The notes under the pieces are model-generated. The model did no database searches. It worked only from the letters and a program-made list of their open reading frames with translations, and was not told the origin of the DNA. Below are positions 9,751 through 20,127 of a DNA stretch of 64,000 nt, one piece after another (positions within the stretch are counted from its first letter, which is position 1; the number at the start of each line of letters is the position of its first letter). This stretch comes from Diplodia intermedia (lineage: Eukaryota > Ascomycota > Dothideomycetes > Botryosphaeriales > Botryosphaeriaceae): the NCBI GenBank assembly GCA_021495925.1, contig JAKEKT010000030.1, forward strand, positions 124,001 through 188,000, in the 5' to 3' direction. The position numbers and the translations under genes are program-made.

Positions 9751-11581
9751 CTAATATCTCTGCAATTCCAAACCCAACATGGGTATCGTAATAGCAGTAG
9801 CATTCCCATTCCCATCCAGATGAAACACGAACCCATCAACAACATCCCCACCGATCCCACCCACATCCATCCAAGTGACACACGTCGGCGTCCCCTGATC
9901 AACCGGCGCACTCTTATCCTGATAAACGGGCTGAAACCTCAACCTTACGCCCCCATCCGCAGCCGCAGCCCTCAGGTTCGTCGGATACAAGCGAAAATCG
10001 AGATCCGCCGGCCTCTCAACCGCCATCAGCGCCGCAGTCCGGGCCCGCCAATCCGCGCCGTCAACGACGAACGACTCAACCGCCAACCCGGGGTCCGCGT
10101 CCCCCGTCTCCCCCAACACCAGCGACGACGACGAGTTCGCGTTCGCGGCGTCGGCGCAGCGGTACTCGCCCGCCAACAGCGCACCCGCCTGCTTCCTCCC
10201 CAGCGCCGCGACCGCAAGCAGCGCCTCCAACGCGACATCCGCATACGCATTCAAATCCGGTGCCGCCCCGCCACCCTCCTCCTCATCACCATCATCGTAC
10301 GCCAGGATCGAAAACCCGACGTCGTGGTCCGGCGCGAGCCCGAAATACGCGCTGTACGCCCCGATGCTGCCGGTCTTGGTGTAGACGTCGACGACGGGAT
10401 CGGTCGCATCGGTGCCGAAGTGGTAGATCTCCCACGGGCGGCCGACGGCGTTGCGCAGGTTGGACGTGGCGGAGGCGGGGGAGAGCCAGCGGCGGGTGGC
10501 GCCGGGCGGGAGGAGCGTGGACGAGAGCATGGCGGCGCCGGCGAGGGAGAGGTCGTGGGGGGTGGAGATGAGGGAGAGGGAGGCGGGTTCGCCGACGGCG
10601 GGGGGGAGGCCGGTGCCGAATGTGTGTGTGTCGTCGGCGCGGAGGAGGGCGGTGCGGGTCATGCCGAGGGGGTGGAGGATGCGTGTTTGGAGGATGGTGG
10701 AGAAGGGCTGGGCGGTGGTGCGCTCCATGGCTGAGGCGAGGAGCTGGAATGCTGCGTTGGAGAATAGCGGGGTCGTGTCGGGGAGGTATGATGGTGGTTG
10801 TGAGGCAAACTTTGGTAGGAATTCTGCGGTTTGGTGTCAGTGAGTGGTTGAGCCGGGGAACGTCGGGGTTGGTACCGTCTGCACTGCACGGGCCGTAGAT
10901 GCTGCATGCGTGTGCTGTTTGGGCTACTGTCAGCGAGTGCTCGATCATGTAGATGTTGTGGTGCGGCGTACAGTCTCTTCCGACTCCGGCCATGTGGCTT
11001 GCCAGTGCGCCCAATGTCACTTCTTCCCAGTTCACCAACGACAGAGGATCAGCTGCGGAAGACCCGTTCTGGATGCGGAGTAGCTCGGGTAGGAATTCCG
11101 TGATCGGTTTGCTCCAGACTTGCGACCCATTGCCGGCAAGCAATGCGTACACCGTAAACAGTTGCGTGAGCGCGCCGACAGGGTACTGCGAGTCGGCGTT
11201 TACTTCTCCAGATTTGTTCGACGTCGCCGGAGCGGTATGATGGTACTCGTAGAAAGATGGATTGCTCTGATTGGATGACGGGCCAGACGAAGAGCCCGCG
11301 AACAGGGTAATGCTGAAACTGGTCGTATTTGGCGTGATTGGACCAAAGTCTCCATCCCCCGCTTGCACATACTTGTCGAGCAACTCAGTGAAGCTTGAGA
11401 GCGAGTCCTGGAGTACCGCAGAGGAAGGATCGATGCGAGCTGCAGGAAAGAAAGGGCCCAGCAAAGGGCATGGCTGGAAAGATTGCGCAGTGGGTGTGAT
11501 GATGACCGAATTGAGGAGAAATAGTGTACAGATGAAGGTGATCATGATGTCGAACTTTTGGGGATTACGTTTGGCCTTCAA
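9751..11581 (-). CDS. Secreted beta-lactamase-fold protein, catalytic residues lost
   Basis: Serine beta-lactamase/penicillin-binding-protein superfamily. Exons on the minus strand: 11581-10972, 10914-10876 (39 nt), 10823-9751, giving 573 aa; introns have GTACGC/GTACCA donors, and the first has a CTGAC branch site. An N-terminal hydrophobic stretch (residues 13-34 from the first Met; the second Met at 13 is a good alternative start) looks like a signal peptide. The family blocks are clear: YPVGALTQLFTVYALL for the SxxK region, LFSNAAFQLLA for the YxN region, and YTKTGSIGAYSAYFGL for the KTG region. In this protein the nucleophile and general base of SxxK are replaced (ALTQ at 137-140) and YxN is FSN (237-239); KTG at 366-368 is kept. 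It probably binds rather than cleaves, or has another role. Confidence 0.85.
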
Positions 11582-12228
11582 TGAGATTGGCTTTAGCTGT
11601 GCGGCAGGAGATGATGGCCGTGGACTGCCTTTTAAAGACCCGAACTACCAAAATGGACACTGCCTGAGTATTTCTGACTGTAGTCAGATCAACACGAATG
11701 TGGAGAAGCGTTAGGGCTATGTCAGTCAGAAATGATGGCAAGCGAATAAGGTCTCGCAAATATTACTGGGGTTGATGTTCGGACACGGACACGGACACGG
11801 ACAGTGTCTATGTTCGTCGAGCTGCCGTAAACTCGCCTAAACTTTCCTGACAAAAAGACACTTCTACTTGGTTACACCGGTGACATGTTAGACCGATCAG
11901 GTTATCCTTTTCTAAATTCTTTTATCCTTTTTCATTTGTACTTTCTTGGAGTGTGACCTGAAGTGGTGTGCTCGAGTCTTCAGCATGTCTCTGTTACCAA
12001 GGGAACGCTATAGATGGGCTGACCCGGTACGTGGATGAGACTTCCCACTTTCGAAGAGATTTTGGAATATATTACACGAAGAGAAGGCTACTTCAGTTGC
12101 TACTTCAGTTCCTACGTGACGAATCAAGTAGAACAATGATATTGTGCATCCGTCAGCAAACTGCCTCCCTTCCCTTTGTCCTGTTCCCTTGAAGCAAACG
12201 ACCTCAGAGTAGAGGCGCAAACACGTAC
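11582..12228. other. Intergenic, short GGACAC repeat
   Basis: No protein-like frame. A perfect hexamer run (GGACAC three times, then GGACAG) occupies 11781-11804. The stretch includes the promoter of the beta-lactamase-like gene and the 3' flank of the RNase H gene. Confidence 0.45.
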
Positions 12229-13776
12229 TCAGAGACCGCACATGGAGAGAAGGACATCATCCGTTGCATCCTCGGAGCCGTCATCTCCAAGATATCCGAC
12301 CCAACCCCGTCCAACCCTCGCCCAGGCGGCGGCCGTCTGCGTCCAATACTCGCCACCCTCGGGCAGGAAGAGCGCGGCGTGCCGGCCCACGCCCTTCAAA
12401 AGCAGCGCCTCCACGTCATACTCGAAAGGCAAGGACGTCAGCGACGGCAAGGCGGCTGCGGCGTCTGGGTTGAGCCGGAAAGTCGCTCGGGCGCGATCGC
12501 CGCCTGCCCAGGGGAGCCCGAAGTGCGTGCGGAACAAGGCGCTCAGCTTGTCCGGTTGGACGTAGATGCTGAAGAGGCCGCAGAAGATGACAGTGCCGCC
12601 GTTCGACACGTACTCCTTCAGCCGGTTGAGGACCGAGCCCTCGTGGGTCTCCGTGATTCCAGCATCGGTCACGAGGACGGCGGTGGGCGGGGCTGCCGCC
12701 AGGTAGGCGCACGCGGCGGAGGGGTCGTTGGCACGGACAATGCGCGCTCGATGGTAGAACAAGGCGGCCAAGTAGCGGTAATAGTGGTCGAAGCGCGGGT
12801 CGCCGGCCAGTGAGATAGCGACGAAGAAGGGTGCGGCATCGGTTGTCTGCTCCCGCTCTTCGACCTTTTCCCCCTGTGGAGCTTCCAAGGCCGATGCCAC
12901 GGTGTGCGTTGGCTTCTCCGCTGCATCCAAAGCTTCGTTGGCCGCGGCATCTGCCTGCCGGTTCTGCGCCCTGGGCACTTGGAAGAACTGGACCAGAACG
13001 CCCATGCTCTCGAGCTCAACGATGCGCACTTCGAGTTGGCGAAACAGGTCTTGGTTGACGACCGGACCCCCCTTTGCGTTTTTCCATTCGCGAGCTTCCC
13101 ACTTCGCTATCCACTCGGTCGCGCCGCGGAAGAGGTAGGCCGAGTCCGTCTTGATGACAACCTGCTTGAGCTCTCCATCCAAGGTGGTGGCCAGACGCTT
13201 AGCCGCCTCCAGCCCCTTGATACCTCCCACGAGTTCAGTGCGCTGGCTCGTCGGCGCGTACGGCCCATTGGCGGTGATGATGTGCGTCTCGTTGTAGATA
13301 GAGTTGGAGGTGAAGAAGACAGCGCACGCGGCCGTGGCATCCGGGCGACCGTTACTTCGGCATGCACCGTCGACGGCTATCATGACGGAATCCGTGTGCA
13401 AGGCGGGGGCGCCACAATCCGGACACGGTGGACCCGGGCATGGCGCTACGGCTTTATGACAGAGCTGCTGGACATCCTCGAAGGTTTCGAGAGCTTCCTC
13501 TCCGTTGAACGCTTGGTCGCCATTGAAGATGCGGTTGCGGCTAACTCCAGTACAACCTTGCTTGAATAACGGATGCGAAGCTTGAACCATGACTGCTATG
13601 GGCGCGTTGCCGTTGAAGGTGAAGGAGACGTGTTTGAGGGTGACCGCGGTGGATACCGGTCTCGCAAACTGAAAAGAGTGGTTGAAGGTGCTTTCGCTGC
13701 GGCCGAACAGAAGGCAATCATTAAATGGTCCCGGATGCCAAGACGCAGGCACAGACCAGCAGTGGCTTGGAGTCAA
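12229..13776 (-). CDS. RNase H-domain protein with C-terminal amidotransferase-like domain
   Basis: Single-exon frame of 515 aa. Residues 130-290 form an RNase H fold with all four acidic active-site residues in place: D136 (AVDGACRSNG), E181 (SQRTELVGGIKGLEAA), D211 (IKTDSAYLFRG) and D276 (NRQADAAANEAL). This resembles cellular RNase HI-like proteins, which cleave RNA in RNA/DNA hybrids, and not a retrotransposon: there is no reverse transcriptase nearby. A Cys-rich stretch (C113, C118, C121) precedes it. Residues about 315-515 form a second alpha/beta domain (FFVAISLAGD..., AVLVTDAGITETHEG, YVSNGGTVIFCG, GWVGYLGD) that looks like a class I amidotransferase or ThuA-like Rossmann fold; that part is inferred. 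The first 60 residues are atypical, and Met63 (MVQASHPLF) may be the true start. Confidence 0.75.
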   Translation of the reverse strand: MTPSHCWSVPASWHPGPFNDCLLFGRSESTFNHSFQFARPVSTAVTLKHVSFTFNGNAPIAVMVQASHPLFKQGCTGVSRNRIFNGDQAFNGEEALETFEDVQQLCHKAVAPCPGPPCPDCGAPALHTDSVMIAVDGACRSNGRPDATAACAVFFTSNSIYNETHIITANGPYAPTSQRTELVGGIKGLEAAKRLATTLDGELKQVVIKTDSAYLFRGATEWIAKWEAREWKNAKGGPVVNQDLFRQLEVRIVELESMGVLVQFFQVPRAQNRQADAAANEALDAAEKPTHTVASALEAPQGEKVEEREQTTDAAPFFVAISLAGDPRFDHYYRYLAALFYHRARIVRANDPSAACAYLAAAPPTAVLVTDAGITETHEGSVLNRLKEYVSNGGTVIFCGLFSIYVQPDKLSALFRTHFGLPWAGGDRARATFRLNPDAAAALPSLTSLPFEYDVEALLLKGVGRHAALFLPEGGEYWTQTAAAWARVGRGWVGYLGDDGSEDATDDVLLSMCGL

Positions 13777-14087
13777 ACAGCGTTTCGGATCGAACTAAGC
13801 CTAATCGGGGAGTAAATAATGGGGTGGTGGCAAGCATGGTACGAGTAGCAAGCCTGGCATCAAGCCAGTAGCCTCGTGCAAACAGGAAAGAACTTACAGC
13901 ACAATCGTCACTACCAAAGCCACCGACCGGAATACTGCCTCTGCAATTGTTTCCAGACTATGTAAGTAACCACGTTTTGTAGTCCAATCATCCAAGAACC
14001 TCCCTTCCATCGGCTCATGAACACTGCGCGTATCGTCAAGTGCTCCTGTCATTGCCTCGATTCCCTATTACAGACCACAACTGACCC
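13777..14087. other. Intergenic, nothing recognised
   Basis: No coding frame, RNA gene or repeat is evident between the RNase H gene and the DUF3176 remnant. Confidence 0.4.
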
Positions 14088-15178
14088 CTAAAATCTCTGA
14101 TCTGTCTGCGCGCCATCTGTTGGTTGCAATGGATCGTAGTAGGCATCACTGCCAACTCGATGCTCGATTTTACTGGTTTTTGTAGCGTCATAACACCTGT
14201 TCTTGCGATTGAAGGCAATCTCACCTTCAGGCATGTCTTGCTGCCCCAAGAGCTGTGCATGTTCGACCGTGGCCCTTTCCCTGAGGGCTGAAAGCGTATG
14301 CGCATCGTCAAAGACGCCTCCAACGTACGCCCCACGCGACAGTGTCGCCAACGAGCTCGATTTCCAAACCGGTGCTCCCGCCCTTCGCGTATTGAGAATG
14401 GTGAGTACGAGATAGGCAGCGCCCGCAAACACGGCGACGCAATGTAGCGAGATCCAAGGCCACACGATCCGATAGTACGTCTTCAAGGCCCCACTCTTGC
14501 CGAATCTGACAGTTGCGTTGTCGGCGCCGGCGCGGAGGACGTTGCTCATGCTTCGTGAAATGGATTCGAAGACCCGTGTTACGTCTTGGGCGTCGTAAAG
14601 TGCTTGCATCGAGCTCGGTTGGATCTGCTTCTGTGGCGTGACTATGTACCACCCGTTGGGCCTCTTTACGCGATCGGTGCCGTTTGCGGAGAACAGGTCC
14701 CGGAAGAAGAAACTAATTCCATCAACGGCGGTCTAGAAGATGTTAAACGTGCGGCCGAGTGTCAGATCGGTTCTTTCCACGATGGACCAAGTGTCGCTAA
14801 ATGCTATTGAAGCTCTCCATGGCCGGGTCTCGGGTATCTCGAGGAATCTTGAGCTCTAAGCGCCTGTGGTGCTCCATGAGTCTGAATCGGGCGCTTTTGG
14901 TGCGAGAAAAATATCCATTTCCACTGACTTGTCGATTTAGCGATAGCAAATGCAAGGGTTGCTTTACTTGCCGTGGAAAGGACGGACACCCATGTGTTGA
15001 GGGTGACGGCGTGCCAGGAGAAAACCTGTTTGTGATTATAGACAGCAAGCAGAATTACTAGAGCGGCCAAGCAGAGGATACTTCCTGTGAGTGCCGCAAC
15101 TTCCAGAATCCAAAAACTGGTTTGAAAGATGGCAAGCGTCTGGCGGCGCAATATGTTGGAGTAGTAGATGCGAGCCAA
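14088..15178 (-). pseudogene. DUF3176 membrane-protein remnant with internal deletion
   Basis: Two separate minus-strand frames carry the two ends of the fungal DUF3176 family. The 15178-14923 part has the N-terminal block: FWILEVAALTGSILCLAAL, then AVTLNTWVSVLSTASKATLAF, then STSQWKWIFF and RPIQ. The 14609-14088 part has the C-terminal block: VWPWISLHCVAVFAGAAYLV, then APVWKSSSLATLSRG. In intact proteins several hundred residues separate these blocks; here only about 300 bp do, with stops in all frames. The gene is therefore probably a pseudogene with an internal deletion. Function of the family is unknown. Confidence 0.65.
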
Positions 15179-16269
15179 ATGAATGAGAGTGGGAATGAAT
15201 ATCCAGAAAAGGTTAGGCCATATTTATTCGTTAACTCTCGGCTATGCGCGGAGTGTGATAGTGATACAGCAGGACGAAACCAGGCAGGCTCTAGGACAAA
15301 TCTGTTCACCGTGTTCTAGGCATCAACATCGTCCCTCTTGTGCGGCAACACAGTTACTAAAATAGGCCACTAACGCATGTTAGCATGCAACGCCTTTCTA
15401 ATAGAGTATCTTATGGAATGCGGCTCGCCTTAGACCTCTTTTAGCCTTGTTCGAGTGACACAAACTGTTGATGTGGATTCCATGACCTTATTATTGTTAG
15501 GCATCTCACCATTTTCGGGGAGGCTCTCGGCTGGCTTTCGAGATATAACTTACGACAGGGCCCCCGCGTTTCCTAAGCAGGACGGTGGTATCTGCACCAA
15601 CGTCACTGGACACGGTATTGCCGGTTAAACATACCTGCCGCGCTGCTACCGTGTCAACTGGAATCCTTCCAGACAGGCCCAACCCTTTTGAAGTCCGGCA
15701 TCTGATAGATGAGGTCGGAGTATGCTAATATTGCCCATCAATTTCGTAACCCTTCCGTCAAATTTCACACCGAGTTTTGCCGCCCGCGCCTTGACTCGTC
15801 ATGCAAAGTCAGGTGGCCAGTATTTCCTTTTCCGGAAATTGCTTTGAGCAGTAACGATCGGAGTATAAATGAATCTACAGCATCGGAAACCTCAATTGCA
15901 GATGTTTTGTGTCTCACATAGCACCGGGTATACTTCCAAGATATCAATTGAACCCACGTACAGATACGTAGCCCTGTATTCGCTCCTATCGTGCATGCAG
16001 GGGGACAGGCGCCACAGCCGACCATCCGATAACAACCGCAGTTGACATTGGACGGCCAATAGCACGGCAAACCTGGAGGCATCTCAGCCGAAGCCTTTTC
16101 CCCGATCAGGCAATTTGCAAGCAATGCTCGATCCCCAATGCGGGCGTTGGACCGGCCGGGTTTTCCCCGAACGAGCTCACCGCCCGGCGGGGGGTACCAG
16201 GCGGGGTATAAATCCAGCCACGTTTTGACCGTGCTTCCAACAACGACACGCAATACATCACTTGACACC
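15179..16269. other. Intergenic, promoter of the acetyltransferase at its end
   Basis: About 1.1 kb without a credible coding frame. The last 60 bases contain a TATA box (see separate entry) and a CA-rich leader ahead of the O-acetyltransferase start. Confidence 0.45.
16207..16212 (+). promoter_or_regulatory. TATA box of the O-acetyltransferase gene
   Basis: TATAAA in the context GGGGTATAAATCC, 58 bp upstream of the start codon at 16270, followed by a CA-rich leader (CAACAACGACACGCAATACA). Spacing suits a short 5' UTR. Confidence 0.55.
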
Positions 16270-17131
16270 ATGGCGAAGACGCAGAAAGACGACCAGATCA
16301 TCGAGATTGCGCGGGGGCTCAAGGGGACGCCTTGGTGTGAGGAGTACGAGCAGATGATCTCGGGCATGCTGTGAGACGACGCCATATCTTTTCTCCCCAC
16401 TCACCTCCCTCCCCGTCTCCGAGTGGATTTCCACCCAGGACACTGACTCTCGCTTACAGCTACGACCCGCTGCATCCGAAGCTGCTGGAGGGCCGCCACC
16501 GAGCGCGTTGCTTGACGTACAAATACAACAACCTCGACCCCAACACGGCACCGTACGACAAGCACGGCGAAGTCCAGCACGCCCTGCTCAGCGAGATCCT
16601 GGGGAGCATCGGGCCCGGCACCTTCATCGAGCCGCCGTTCCTGCCCGACTACGGCTGCAACGTCAGCATCGGCAAGAACTGCTTCATGAACTTCAAGTAC
16701 GTCGCAAAAGAAACCACCACCACCCAGCCGCCAAACCCAACCCCCACCCGCTGACACTTCACACCCGCAGCCTCACCATCCTCGACACCAGTCTGGTCAT
16801 CATCGGCGACCGGGTCCAGATGGGCCCGAACGTGAGCATCTACGGCGCCGGCCACGAGACGAGCGTGCTCTCGCGGATCAAGTTCGTCGAGTTCGGGCAC
16901 CCCGTGCGGATCGACGACGACTGCTGGATCGGGGGCCAGGTCGTCATCCTCCCCGGCGTCACCGTCGGGCGCGGGTGCACGGTGGGCGCGGGGGCCGTCG
17001 TCACCAGGGACGTTCCGCCCTACTCGGTCGCCGTCGGCAGCCCGGCGAGGGTCATCAGGACGCTTCCGTCGGTGGAGGACGAGCGGGCGGATCCGGGCAA
17101 CCCGTTCAATCGGATGCCGGACCGTCAGTAG
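16270..17131 (+). CDS. Maltose/galactoside-type O-acetyltransferase (hexapeptide repeat)
   Basis: Left-handed beta-helix acyltransferase of the NodL/LacA/Maa group, which moves acetyl from acetyl-CoA to a sugar hydroxyl; fungal members are common and their substrates mostly unknown. Exons 16270-16370, 16460-16696 and 16771-17131 give 232 aa. The N-terminal Mac domain is visible (GTPWCEEYEQMISGMLYDP, then LLEGRHRARCLTYKYNN), followed by hexapeptide repeats (GCNVSIGKNCFMNFN; NVSIYGAGHETSV; DDDCWIGGQVVILPGVTVG; GCTVGAGAVVTRDVPPYSVAVG). The catalytic histidine is in GAGHET. Length matches the family. Introns have GTGAGA/GTACGT donors. Confidence 0.92.
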
Positions 17132-20127
17132 TAGATGCTTGGACCCGGGGTTCGGAATAGATTTCCTTTTCTGCGGTCCTGGACCTGGACTGAGCGCGTG
17201 GTCTCCCGTGAAGAGGAACGCCCTTGAGATGAGAGAAATGGATAAGGCTTCGACAGCACTCTCTTTACCATTAATACATACCTGACTCGGTGGTTGAACA
17301 ATCTGCGTTCCACGGCGCTTTTTTTTTTTTTTTTTGCAAGAGCTCGCTCGCCCGTACCAACCATCCAATCAGGTCGTGAGGAACCCGAAGTAATCCTCAC
17401 GTCCAAGCGCTGAACCCTTTGTAAACCTCCCCCGGTCGCTGCAGGGACTTTTCCAAAGGACGTGCGGAGCGGGCACCCGGGTCATCTCAACATTGATCAA
17501 CAACCGCCTCGTTCTTACAGAGTGAAACCAGCATGTATCAGGTGTAGACCACGAAGCTACTCTTCGTTGCAAGCTTTGGAAACAGCTTGCACTTGTTTGC
17601 ATAACTCACCATGGCCTTCGGCTCCCTGCCTATCTCGGAGAATTCACGCTCCGCCGAAGAGCCCGAATATGCCGATGCTCCCACGTGAGAAAAGTCAATC
17701 TGGAGGGCGAATGTGAGCGAGAACATCTTCGGAAACATATCGTGTTCATTGGGGGTTCAAATGCGCGCCGTCGAACCTACGCCGCTTAGCCTGTTCCTAG
17801 AGTATGAGTGAATCACCATTCCACGTCGTACTACTGTCTCGGTAGTTTTGGCGGGAAACCTTTCCCAGAAGGTGGATGCCGATGGGAGGGTGAGGAACAG
17901 GGATCCTGCAATGTGGGTCTGCGACGTGGACGGGTCTGTACGAAGCCCCTGACTTGTGGGGTTGACGAAAACCCTCAGGCCCAGATGGTCCAGTGGAGGC
18001 TCAGGAAAATCCGTGCTGAAGCGCCAAGAAATCCCTCCCAATGAACTCGATACAAGGCAGTGCTCAATCCATCGTCATAACGGCATTGTAGACAACAACA
18101 GCACGCTCGAGCCAATGAGAGCCTCCGAAATCAACAGAGCGGCCCCGTTAGCAGTCTTCCGCAGCCGTCGACTCGCCTAAATGAGCAGTAAACGTATTCG
18201 TCGGGCCCAACAGATATAGCTTGACGAGCCCATTGCGTAACTGTACGGGGCGACTTTCTTCTTGGGAAGTACTGCCGCTTCGATAGTTCGGCATTTGACG
18301 GAGCAGGCCGGTTTAAGAGGGCTTATCAAAAGGCCACTTTTGCTGAGCAATAAAGTTGGTGCGGGCGGAAAAAACTCTGATCAAGGCTCTTTCGAATAGC
18401 CCCTCAACCGGTCAGACGCGGGCTGCCAGGGGAATGCATGTCCGCAAGGCGTCCGACCAGAGGGAGAAGAAGTGGGAGTCCCCCATCTTTGAAATCTTGT
18501 GAATGCTGGAAGCTAACAAAGCTAACATTGCTTTTACGAGAAGATGCGAAAAAACAACGCACTACTCGCATTCGAGAGCGAAGTACGAAAGATGGCCGTA
18601 GGGAAGAACGTCGGAGATCATGGTGATTCAAAGGGCGGACGGGGAAAAGATGGTTATCCGAGACCAGATCGGAAAAGACTAGAAGTCAGATCTCAGCTGC
18701 TGAGGGATTTGAAGGCATCGTGCCGGCATGTCGTCCTGGAAGAGCTCGTCTCAGGGGATAGCGGAACCGCAACGAGGCATCAGCCGAGAAGACCGGTTTT
18801 TCGTGACAGAGAGAAGCGCTTCGCGCTTAACTCGCTTGCAATCGCCCAAACGGGCGGGATCCGCGGATCGTCAGATGGGGCACCGGGCGTTTGCGCTTGC
18901 GCGCAGCTCCTGAGATACGGAGGATCGGTATCGGAAGCCTGATTCTCGCGTGGTACTGCGGAAGCCGCAGATGCTTTCTTTTCCACGACGGCCGGGATTG
19001 GCTGTCGGAATCCTTCCAATACGGCGGGAGACGGTGGCGGCAACGATCGGCCGTCGCAGGAGCCGTAGGGCGATGGATAAAGTTTACGCACGAACTGGCA
19101 GCGCGCGAAAATCATGGTGCTAGTAAGGGCCAGGAGCATCGGTGATTTACTTACGCATTGCCAACGCTCTGCATGGCGATCACAGCGGCCGGGGCGCCCG
19201 ATCCTAGCGGGATCGGCAGCAGGACTAGCGAAAACAAAAGGCCCTCTGCGACGCAAAGCGGCCGTCTCTCACTACTACCGGGGCAGATCGGAATTTGCGG
19301 GCGGCGGGCGAGGGAAACGAGGCGTGGCGACTCTCGCTAGGCAGCCGTTCGACGCGGCTATTCGTTTAGGCGAGATTAAAATGCCGGCGTCGTGTTCGCA
19401 GCAGCGCTGCATGTGAAAGAATCAGTAGCGCGGTCAAGGCAGAGCGTGCTCCGGCTCGGCGACAGCACAGAGAACAGGCTGGCAAACGGGAGGTTCGGGC
19501 CGGGGTGATGAGCGAGTCCAGACCCTGCAGGGCCGCCCCGGATCCTATCACAACGCCTGTGTCGGGGCCCCTGACCAGTTTGTGAAGCGGGCGGCGCAGC
19601 GCAGCCTGGGGTGTGCCGGGGCGCTGCAGGACGTCAGTAACGGGCGGGCCGGCGGCGCCAGGCGGGACAACGGCGAGCGGGTCTGCGGCGTATAAGAGCA
19701 GACGAGGGAAGCGGGCGGCGCGGCGGGCGGCGAGCAGAGCTGGAGCAGGCATGGTGGGTGGGTTTGGGCGAGTGGCTGGCGCGGCCAATGGGGCGCCGGG
19801 CCGGCGGGCTCAGGCTCAGGCTGGCAGCAGCGAAACAACATCGCCCGTCCCCGCCCAGCCGGCGACTCAGGGCAGTTCATCGTCAATCTCTCCACGTCTG
19901 CGATTGCATCTGCGGCCTGACTCGCCCACCGCGCCGCCCTGTCGCTATATTTATGCCGCCTTGGCTCCCCGCTACCACCACCGCGACCGCGCCCACCCCA
20001 GCCCACGCGTGACGTGCCATGCTGCCTGCCTCAACCCTCCCCTCGCCGTCCTGTATATCTCTCCCCACGTGCCCGCGTCTCACCCCGATCCGCCCTTGCA
20101 TGCCTGCCGTCCGCCTCCGCCGCATCC
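17132..20127. other. 3-kb gene-poor stretch upstream of the Zn2Cys6 gene
   Basis: Open frames here are short, without recognisable domains and without convincing splice chains. A T-run lies at 17321-17337. The last 600 bases are GC-rich and probably contain the promoter and 5' UTR of the Zn2Cys6 regulator; TATA-like sequences occur near 19692 and 19947. Confidence 0.4.

Noticed and set aside
12229..13776. RNase H gene as part of a retrotransposon
   Set aside because: No reverse transcriptase, integrase, LTR or poly(A) tail nearby, and the RNase H sequence is of the cellular type.
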